Part shown: positions 1 through 7,177 of the stretch, one piece after another
How positions within the stretch are numbered: the first letter of the stretch is position 1
Layout of the letters: each line of letters begins with the position of its first letter
Source of the DNA: Gammaproteobacteria bacterium
Lineage (GTDB): Bacteria > Pseudomonadota > Gammaproteobacteria > UBA6429 > Thiohalophilaceae
Direction of reading: 5' to 3'
Length of the DNA: 11,887 nt
Assembly (NCBI GenBank): GCA_013152045.1
Contig: JAADGZ010000133.1
Span: 1-11,887 of the forward strand
Position numbers and translations under genes: made by a program
The notes under the pieces: generated by a model
What the model saw: the letters and a program-made list of their open reading frames with translations, nothing else
Told to the model about the DNA's origin: nothing
Database searches by the model: none

Positions 1-66
1 CTGAGCAAAGCGAAGCCCAACATTATGCGATCACCTGTTGGGCTTCGCTCTACTCAGCCCAACCTA
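1..66. repeat. Inverted-repeat (REP/MITE-like) element, cut by window start
   Basis: A 13-base arm GCGAAGCCCAACA at 10-22 pairs perfectly with TGTTGGGCTTCGC at 36-48 around a 13-base loop. Outside this stem, CTGAGCAAAGCG at the left edge and CGCTCTACTCAG at about 46-57 continue the pairing with two mismatches. The right end, CAGCCCAACCTA, matches in style the ends of the element at 1325-1404 (ACCCATCCTAC), so both belong to one dispersed palindrome family. The left outer end lies beyond the window. Such palindromes are common between genes in gammaproteobacteria and are often non-autonomous. No transposase is present here. Confidence 0.75.
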
Positions 67-1316
67 TGGTTGTTTGCAGCGAGGCAGGATGGTGGAATGT
101 TTCTCGCAGAAACGTGCGAGGCATATGGTATCTTTGTTGTTTGCTGTTAACGGTTCTTGTACTGCCTCTGGCTAATGCTGCGGTCGAACAGGATTTCTCC
201 GGCTATCTAGGTTTGGAATATCGGCGTTTTCTCTCGCCGCCCACCGATCCTCGCCAGCAGGGCGATAACAATCTCTCCTTATCATTTGAGCCGGAATATT
301 ATTCTGAATGGGATAATGGTCAGCAGAGTTTCACCTTCACCCCCTTTGTGCGCCTGGATCAGGGCGATAATAAACGCAGCCATGCGGATATTCGTGAGCT
401 GATGTGGGTGAAAGCGGTTGATGACTGGGAACTACACATAGGTGTTGGCAAAGTGTTTTGGGGCGTGACAGAAATCGTGCATCTGGTGGATATCGTCAAC
501 CAGACCGATTTGGTGGAAGACTTCTATCTCAATGAACGGCTGGGACAGCCGATGCTTAACCTGGTTTTGATTAAGGATTGGGGTACGTTGAGTATGTTTG
601 TCTTGCCGGGCTTTCGTGAACGCACCTTTCCCGGCATCAAAGGTCGCCCGCGCAGCATCCCCTGGGTGGATACCTCGCAGACAGTTTATCAATCATCACA
701 GGGGCGGCATCATGTCGACTATGCTGCACGCTGGTCCAACAGCTGGGGTGATTGGGATGTGGGCGTGAATTATTTCAACGGCACCAGCCGCGAGCCACGC
801 TTCACGCTAGGCAGTAATGGCGGTGAAGCGGTCTATGTTCCGAATTATGATTTAATCAGCCAGTATTCTACCGACATACAGGCGACTATCGATGCCTGGC
901 TGCTGAAGTTTGAAGGTTATTATCGTCGTGGCCAGGGGGCGGCTTACTATGCTGCAACAGGCGGCTTTGAGTATAGTTTTTATGGTGTGCTTGAAAGCAA
1001 TGTGGATGTGGGTCTGGTAGTCGAATATATGTATGATGAACGCGGTGATCGCGCGCCGACGCCGTTCCAGAATGATTATTTCATTGGTGCGCGTCTGAGT
1101 TTGAATGATGAACAGAGCAGCGAGCTGTTGGCCGGTATTATCCGTGACGCTGTTTATGATCGTTATTATTTCAGCCTGGAAGCCAGTCGTCGAGTTGGCG
1201 ATAACTGGAAACTGTCCGTCAATGCGCTGAGTTTTTCCCAGACGCCGGTTTATGATCCAGGCTACTCATTCCGCAACGATGATTACATACAAATGGAATT
1301 GCAGTATTATTTTTAA
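66..1316 (+). CDS. Outer-membrane beta-barrel protein of unknown function
   Basis: This encodes a 416-residue exported protein, probably a porin-like barrel. The N-terminus has basic residues, a hydrophobic run at about residues 20-35 and a signal peptidase I site of the type ANA|AVEQ after residue 38. The mature part is rich in Tyr, Trp and Asp with alternating polar and hydrophobic stretches, and it ends in QYYF, the aromatic C-terminus that directs barrel insertion by the BAM machinery. A segment near residues 120-150 (GKVFWGVTEIVHLVDIVNQ) and another with LPGFRERTFPG look like conserved family motifs, but I cannot attach a named family or substrate. No good ribosome site precedes ATG 66, and this ATG touches the end of the repeat at 1-66. 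An in-frame GTG at 114 would give a compact 22-residue signal peptide and is a plausible true start. It is convergent with the gene at 1410-3323. Confidence 0.85.
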   Translation: MVVCSEAGWWNVSRRNVRGIWYLCCLLLTVLVLPLANAAVEQDFSGYLGLEYRRFLSPPTDPRQQGDNNLSLSFEPEYYSEWDNGQQSFTFTPFVRLDQGDNKRSHADIRELMWVKAVDDWELHIGVGKVFWGVTEIVHLVDIVNQTDLVEDFYLNERLGQPMLNLVLIKDWGTLSMFVLPGFRERTFPGIKGRPRSIPWVDTSQTVYQSSQGRHHVDYAARWSNSWGDWDVGVNYFNGTSREPRFTLGSNGGEAVYVPNYDLISQYSTDIQATIDAWLLKFEGYYRRGQGAAYYAATGGFEYSFYGVLESNVDVGLVVEYMYDERGDRAPTPFQNDYFIGARLSLNDEQSSELLAGIIRDAVYDRYYFSLEASRRVGDNWKLSVNALSFSQTPVYDPGYSFRNDDYIQMELQYYF

Positions 1317-1324
1317 AAATAGGT

Positions 1325-1404
1325 GATGGGTTTCGCTTTGCTCTACCCATCCTACAGTAAAATAAAAGAGGGTAGGATGGGTAGAGAGCAAAGCGAAACC
1401 CATC
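1325..1404. repeat. Paired inverted repeat (BIME/REP-like) between convergent genes, probable bidirectional terminator
   Basis: The left arm 1325-1355 and right arm 1372-1404 are reverse complements except for a two-base insertion in the right arm; the loop is 1356-1371. Each arm also holds its own small palindrome, GATGGGT facing ACCCATC around TTCGCTTTGCTCT, so each arm can fold alone. This is the layout of two REP units in opposite orientation. The element lies 8 bases after the stop of the outer-membrane gene and 5 bases after the stop of the opposing gene, so it probably ends transcription from both sides. It is related in sequence to the element at 1-66. Confidence 0.88.
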
Positions 1405-1409
1405 AAATT

Positions 1410-3323
1410 TCAGATCAACTGCAATCGCAATATGCCTTCCATTTTTTCGGCGGTTTCCGACTTGCCGGTCCGGCTGTCACCAACCAGAGCCACGGTGACG
1501 CTGACTTCGCCGCTATTTTCACCCTGGCGTTTACGCTTTTCTATCGCCTGCGTTTTGATCAGACCGATCAAATCTTTGGCCAGTTGTACCGGGCCTTCCT
1601 GCTCGACATCCGCACGGCTGCTGAAACCGCAACGTTCGATGTCTTTATCATTGTTGCCTTCATAGGCACCGGCCATCAACTGACTGTGTGCGACCCCAAC
1701 CTTAAGTTCGCCGCGTGAGATCAGGATGCTCATATCGCCGATAAAGCCTTTCTCATTCTCAGAAAATTTTTCATATAGCTGCGGATGTAATATCGTGCCA
1801 TCGCTATCTTTGAGCAAGGGAAAGGGATTGGCCCAGTAACTGCTTTCTTTGGCGCCACGGTGGGTCTGAGTAGAACCAGCCGCCACACGTTCACCGAGAC
1901 GGAAATGCTGCAGGGCATCTTCGATGTGCATGTTAGATTGAATAGTGGATTCGCCCGGTTCGATCAGTTTGAAGTTGTTCATGTAGAGCAGCACATCCAG
2001 GGCATCGCCACGGAATAGCTCGGTAACATCGGTAACGGGTACGATTTGGCGGGCATTGGAGCCGGTGTCCTTGTTATAGCCGACTTCGCGTCCGGCCATC
2101 TGCATTTTGGCCTGGTCGCTGAAACCGTCAAGGCAGGCGAAGGCACCGGTTTCGGTGCCGTAGAAAACGGGACGGGTGAGCTTGTCTTCACCCTTGCGCA
2201 GGCTGATCTTGCCCATGTCGTCAGCCTTGATCAGCATTTCGGCAATATAGGGTTCATCGTTCTCATCAAAACGGACTACGTAGCGGGTGCAGCCGCAATG
2301 CAGAGGCAGATCGCCATCTAATATGGCTAGTACGTTGTGCAGAGTGAGCACCGGTTTTTTCGCATAACCGAAATATTTTAGCTCATCAATATTCGGTACC
2401 ATGCCGACTAGCACCTGGTTCTTTTTGTCGTAGTAATACCCCAGATCCTTTTCGCTGGCACGGGGATCGCCAAAGAAGAACAGGCCATCAGCGCGACGTT
2501 CACCAGTGATGTCCTTGATGCGGGCAAAAGGGAACAGGTTGAGCAGGCCGGGCTCCATTTCGATGCAACCGCGTGATTTATGGATATAGGCAATGATCAA
2601 TGAGGTGCCTACCTGCAGGGGTACGGAGACCCAGTCCTTGCTGATAAAATGATCCAGATCCAACGGATTATGATCCAGTTCATAAAAAGGTTTAGCGCGT
2701 TTGTTAGAGGGAGTGGAGTAGTCCACCCCGGTCTGAATGTCGGCGGCGATGGTTAGTGGCACATGCGCCAGTTCAGTATAGTCGGCTGGGTAGTTAAAAT
2801 AATGTCCGGAAATTTCACCAGCCGTGACATTGGGGGAGGCATCCATGCCCGAGCTACGGCGCACGCCCTGTTCCAGACCAACGTTATTAAGCAGTTGGCG
2901 GCGGGTCTCGAGAATAAGATCGGATAGCGTACCGGCCTTATCCGTTACCTTGTCTTTGACCGTGTCAGGTGTTTCCAGGCCGGTGGAAACGACGTCGTTT
3001 TGAAGTCGTACCAGGCGCGAGTAACCACTTCCGCGATAATGATGGAAGGCACCATCCATAAATTTTATCAGTTCACGCGCACGTTTCTTTTCACTTGCGC
3101 TGTTGAAGTGATGGGTTTCGAGAATGTTGATTAAATCGCGAACTTTGACGGATTCAATATAGTCGATCTTTTGTTTTGCCTCGTGTTTCTGCAGATCAGC
3201 ACGGTGTTGCAGATCTTCGATAAACTGGGATTTGTATATTTTCAGGAAACGGGCAAAAGCCAGGCTGCGCAGCAACTGGCTGGGCGTGCTGCAACCATCA
3301 CGAATTTCAAGGGTTTTTTCCAT
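1410..3323 (-). CDS. PEPCK-like protein with C-terminal P-loop, family not recognised, possibly truncated
   Basis: This encodes a 637-residue cytosolic protein without signal peptide or membrane segments. Residues 1-130 look helical and charged, with coiled-coil potential. From about residue 300 it resembles ATP-type phosphoenolpyruvate carboxykinase as I remember the E. coli enzyme. YFGYAKK (317-323) followed 19 residues later by His342 in LPLHCG mirrors YGGEMKK-19-His232, residues that bind substrate and Mn2+. SNARQIVPV (422-430) mirrors ENTRVSYPI with its substrate-binding Arg. The stretch IEDALQHF...AAGSTQTHRG...NPF...HPQLY (467-517) mirrors the adenine-loop and following block. The usual P-loop position reads KADDMGKISL (366-375), which is degenerate, and the metal-binding DD segment seems missing. 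A good P-loop, GDSRTGKS, lies at 615-622, only 15 residues from the end. A strong Shine-Dalgarno supports this start. The function is unknown; a kinase-like or nucleotide-sensing role is inference. Confidence 0.85.
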   Translation of the reverse strand: MEKTLEIRDGCSTPSQLLRSLAFARFLKIYKSQFIEDLQHRADLQKHEAKQKIDYIESVKVRDLINILETHHFNSASEKKRARELIKFMDGAFHHYRGSGYSRLVRLQNDVVSTGLETPDTVKDKVTDKAGTLSDLILETRRQLLNNVGLEQGVRRSSGMDASPNVTAGEISGHYFNYPADYTELAHVPLTIAADIQTGVDYSTPSNKRAKPFYELDHNPLDLDHFISKDWVSVPLQVGTSLIIAYIHKSRGCIEMEPGLLNLFPFARIKDITGERRADGLFFFGDPRASEKDLGYYYDKKNQVLVGMVPNIDELKYFGYAKKPVLTLHNVLAILDGDLPLHCGCTRYVVRFDENDEPYIAEMLIKADDMGKISLRKGEDKLTRPVFYGTETGAFACLDGFSDQAKMQMAGREVGYNKDTGSNARQIVPVTDVTELFRGDALDVLLYMNNFKLIEPGESTIQSNMHIEDALQHFRLGERVAAGSTQTHRGAKESSYWANPFPLLKDSDGTILHPQLYEKFSENEKGFIGDMSILISRGELKVGVAHSQLMAGAYEGNNDKDIERCGFSSRADVEQEGPVQLAKDLIGLIKTQAIEKRKRQGENSGEVSVTVALVGDSRTGKSETAEKMEGILRLQLI

Positions 3324-3329
3324 AATGTT

Positions 3330-3335
3330 ACCTTC
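3330..3335 (-). promoter_or_regulatory. Ribosome binding site of the PEPCK-like gene
   Basis: On the minus strand GAAGGT stands six bases before the ATG at 3323-3321. It is the best Shine-Dalgarno match seen before any gene in this window and fixes the start of the 637-residue protein. It also suggests that this gene is translated independently of the DUF2797 gene 60 bases upstream. Confidence 0.75.
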
Positions 3336-3383
3336 ACAAAATTTAGAGTAAGAATGATTTTTTAACGCCTTAGCATTGAAATT

Positions 3384-4211
3384 TTATCCATCCGTTTGTA
3401 TCTGCACTCGGTAGCCGCCGAATTTGCGTATGTTCAGCACGCCGCTATCGAGAATCAGATATTGGCCTTTGATGCCATTGAGTAGGCCGCTGATCTCAGG
3501 GGTTTTATCAAAATTAAACGAGCTGACCTTGCTGGGATAGCTGCTTACAGGGAATTCAATATTAACGGGTGTCTCTGACTCCAACCGGGTCACAGCATCA
3601 GTGCCAGATTCAGCGATCACTTGATCAAGTTCTTTTTTACAGATGTCGAATAATTCATCGCGTTTGTTGGCGAGATTGGCATCGTCTGGCCTACCCTTTA
3701 GCATCTTGCGCCAGTCGGTGCGATCAGAAATATGTTGTTTCATGATGACCTCGATGCGGCCAGAGAGTAGGCGATTTTTCACTCTGAATACGGGTATAGC
3801 GGAGCTGGCGCCCTGATCGATCCAGCGCGTGGGGATCTGGGTGCTACGGGTAATACCGACCTTGATGGCGGAGGAGTTGGCCAGATAAACGATATGATCC
3901 TGCAGACAATGTTGCTCGCCCCATTCGGGTTCGCGGCAGCTGCCTTCAGCGTAATGGCAAAGTTCAGGTTTAATAATGCAGCTGTCGCACTGCGCAAGTT
4001 TTTTAAAGCAGGGATAGCAGTAACCCTGGTTGAAACTTTTATTTGTTTTCCGCCCGCAGGCCGTGCAGTGAATCTCGCCAAGGTAAGTCAGGCGAATATG
4101 TTGACCGACGAGCGCATTCATATCGACCCGTTCGTCATCCAGTGGCAAATGATACTGCACGGGTGCGCCCAGCGCGGTCATCATTTTACGCAGGTGGCCG
4201 GTTATCTGCAT
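3384..4211 (-). CDS. DUF2797 family zinc-binding protein with GIY-YIG-like segment
   Basis: This encodes a 275-residue protein closely matching DUF2797 proteins of Pseudomonas as I remember them, over its full length from the first Met. Conserved cysteines form CxxC pairs at 49/52 and 65/68 (HCTACGRKT...GYCYPC) and a second set at 75, 78, 85 and 92 (CDSC...ELCHY...CREPEWG), which should hold two zinc ions. The segment HIVYLANSSAIKVGITR (106-122), then RWIDQGA (129-135) and Glu154 in a predicted helix, follows the order of the GIY-YIG nuclease core (two strand motifs, Arg, Glu). The C-terminus (GIKGQYLILDSGVLNIRKF) is also typical of the family. The biochemical function is not established; DNA or RNA binding is inferred from the zinc and GIY-YIG-like features. 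It lies 60 bases upstream of the PEPCK-like gene on the same strand and may be co-transcribed with it. No strong ribosome site is visible before the ATG. Confidence 0.9.
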   Translation of the reverse strand: MQITGHLRKMMTALGAPVQYHLPLDDERVDMNALVGQHIRLTYLGEIHCTACGRKTNKSFNQGYCYPCFKKLAQCDSCIIKPELCHYAEGSCREPEWGEQHCLQDHIVYLANSSAIKVGITRSTQIPTRWIDQGASSAIPVFRVKNRLLSGRIEVIMKQHISDRTDWRKMLKGRPDDANLANKRDELFDICKKELDQVIAESGTDAVTRLESETPVNIEFPVSSYPSKVSSFNFDKTPEISGLLNGIKGQYLILDSGVLNIRKFGGYRVQIQTDG

Positions 4212-4217
4212 TGATTT

Positions 4218-4400
4218 ATCTGCAAGTAAGTTCGTAGGGTGGGCACGTTTTTTGTGCCCACGCGGAATGCTGCTGTGTGATTTGCCATTGACCCGGTGGG
4301 CATAAAAAACGTGCCCACCCTACGTTAATCGATTGTACAGGGAATGCTGCTGAATGATTACATCCACATTTACTTAGTCGCATCAGCTTAATCTGCAAGT
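4218..4400. repeat. Ten-base direct repeats bracketing the palindrome between hemE and the DUF2797 gene
   Basis: ATCTGCAAGT occurs at 4218-4227 and again at 4391-4400, exactly identical, bracketing the 163 bases that contain the palindrome at 4233-4324. This may be a target-site duplication or a leftover of local duplication. Inside the same interval, GGAATGCTGCTG occurs at 4264-4275 and 4341-4352 with similar flanks (16 of 18 bases). No coding sequence is visible in this 191-base gap. Confidence 0.4.
4233..4324. repeat. Palindromic REP-like element of the GTAGGGTGGGCAC type
   Basis: The arms 4233-4261 and 4296-4324 are reverse complements at 28 of 29 positions. Each arm holds an inner palindrome (GTGGGCAC, six T, GTGCCCAC in the left arm), so the element can fold as one long hairpin or as two short ones. 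Elements starting GTAGGGTGGGCAC are, from memory, widespread between genes in gammaproteobacteria and resemble the REP sequences moved by RAYT (TnpA-REP) transposases. No such transposase is in the window. It lies about 80 bases after the hemE stop and 21 bases before the start of the DUF2797 gene. It could end hemE transcription and isolate the downstream gene. Confidence 0.85.
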
Positions 4401-4402
4401 GC

Positions 4403-5467
4403 TTACTTATGGTAAGGCGTGCTTAGCTCGTGCACGGCATCAATAAAGACTTTGGCATGATCGGGATCCACATGCTGGTGAATGCCGTGGCCAAGATTGA
4501 AGACATGGCCACTGCCGCTGCCGTAGCTTTCGAGAATAGTGGCTACTTCCTGACGAATACGTTCGGGGGAAGCATAGAGCACACAGGGATCCATATTGCC
4601 CTGCAGGGCGACCTTGTCACCCACACGGGCGCGAGCCGTGCCAATATCGATAGTCCAGTCCAGACCTAGAGCATCGGCGCCAACCTCGGCCTGAGCTTCT
4701 AGCCACTGACTGCCGCCCTTGCTGAAGATAACTAGCGGGATGCGCTGGCCGTTATGTTCGCGTTTTACGCCGTCGATGATCTGCTGCATATAGCGCAGAG
4801 AAAATTCTTGATAATCACGCGTAGTGAGAACACCGCCCCAGGTGTCAAAAATCATCAATGCTTGCGCGCCGGATTCAATCTGCGCATTGAGGTACTCAAT
4901 AATGGTGCGTGCGAGCACGTCCAGTAGTTGGTGCATCAGGGCGGGTTGATCGTAGAGCATGCCTTTGACTTTTGCATACTCTTTGCTGCTGCTGCCTTCG
5001 ACCATGTAGGTGGCCAGGGTCCAGGGGCTGCCGGTAAAACCGATCAGCGGCACACGACCATCCAGCTCTTTGCGAATCATGCTCACCGCATCCATCACAT
5101 AACCCAGTTCCGCAGCCATATCGGGTACGCACAGTTTTTCGATGGCGGCTTTGTCTCGCAGCGGATTTTTGAAACGTGGGCCTTCACCGTCAGAAAAATA
5201 TAGCCCCAGTCCCATGGCATCGGGAATGGTGAGAATGTCAGAGAACAGAATGGCCGCATCCAGTTCGAAACGATCCAATGGCTGGATAGTGACTTCAGTA
5301 GCGTATGCAGGGTTTTTGCACAGTGCCATGAAGTCACCGGCCTTCTGCCGCGTGGCGCGGTATTCAGGCAAATAGCGGCCCGCCTGGCGCATCATCCACA
5401 CCGGGGTAACATCGACGGGCTGCTTTAGCAAAGCCCGTAGGAAACGATCGTTTTTCAATTTTGTCAT
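4403..5467 (-). CDS. hemE: Uroporphyrinogen decarboxylase
   Basis: This encodes a 354-residue cytosolic enzyme that removes four acetate carboxyl groups from uroporphyrinogen III to give coproporphyrinogen III in heme synthesis. The length is normal for bacterial HemE. The N-terminal signature [16 protein letters not shown] is at 22-37 and contains the arginines that bind substrate carboxylates. Asp77 in [14 protein letters not shown] corresponds to the key aspartate that anchors the pyrrole nitrogens (human Asp86). [16 protein letters not shown] and FDTWGGVL follow, and [12 protein letters not shown] (324-335) carries the conserved His327. It lies downstream of gltB and gltD on the same strand, as in Pseudomonas. 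A long inverted repeat separates it from gltD and ends about ten bases before the ATG. No Shine-Dalgarno is visible in the remaining A/T-rich leader. Confidence 0.97.
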   Translation of the reverse strand: MTKLKNDRFLRALLKQPVDVTPVWMMRQAGRYLPEYRATRQKAGDFMALCKNPAYATEVTIQPLDRFELDAAILFSDILTIPDAMGLGLYFSDGEGPRFKNPLRDKAAIEKLCVPDMAAELGYVMDAVSMIRKELDGRVPLIGFTGSPWTLATYMVEGSSSKEYAKVKGMLYDQPALMHQLLDVLARTIIEYLNAQIESGAQALMIFDTWGGVLTTRDYQEFSLRYMQQIIDGVKREHNGQRIPLVIFSKGGSQWLEAQAEVGADALGLDWTIDIGTARARVGDKVALQGNMDPCVLYASPERIRQEVATILESYGSGSGHVFNLGHGIHQHVDPDHAKVFIDAVHELSTPYHK

Positions 5468-5477
5468 TCAGTTTTTA

Positions 5478-5626
5478 ATCGCGGAGAACGCAGAGTCGCA
5501 GAGGCGCAAAGTTGTTCTTTGCGGTCAGTGTCTAACCTGTAGATTGGTGAATGTGAAGTTCACCAATGCGATCTAACACTAAAAGATTTTCCTCTGCGCC
5601 TTCGCGCCTCCGCGTCCTCTGCGTTA
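5478..5626. repeat. Long imperfect inverted repeat (CGCAGAG-type dispersed element) between gltD and hemE
   Basis: The left end, GCGGAGAACGCAGAG at 5481-5495, and the right end, which reads AACGCAGAGGACGCGGAGG on the opposite strand near 5607-5625, are matching inverted ends built from short CGCAGAG/GCGGAG units. At the centre, ATTGGTGAA (5543-5551) pairs perfectly with TTCACCAAT (5559-5567) around a 7-base loop. Segments between ends and centre (GTGTCTAA and TTAACAC-type) also pair in part. The whole is about 149 bases and non-coding. Sequences of this type recur in many bacterial genomes and are probably a non-autonomous mobile element. It starts only 11 bases from the hemE ATG and ends 5 bases before the gltD stop. 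Confidence 0.8.
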
Positions 5627-5631
5627 AATTA

Positions 5632-7177
<1,546 letters not shown>

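Noticed and set aside
1323..1718. 131-codon plus-strand open frame starting in the repeat
   Set aside because: It begins inside the palindrome and runs antisense to the PEPCK-like gene. The opposite strand has the P-loop and PEPCK-like motifs.
1410..3323. Calling the 637-residue protein pckA
   Set aside because: The N-terminal half and the length do not fit PEPCK, the canonical P-loop is degraded and the DD motif is missing. Only a remote PEPCK-like relation is supported.
3336..3383. Promoter for the PEPCK-like gene in the 60-base gap after the DUF2797 gene
   Set aside because: The gap is A/T-rich, but no pair of boxes with acceptable match and spacing could be singled out.
1..5626. Several palindromic repeats considered as a CRISPR array
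   Set aside because: The copies are far apart, lie between genes, differ in sequence and are long inverted repeats rather than regularly spaced short direct repeats. No cas gene is present.
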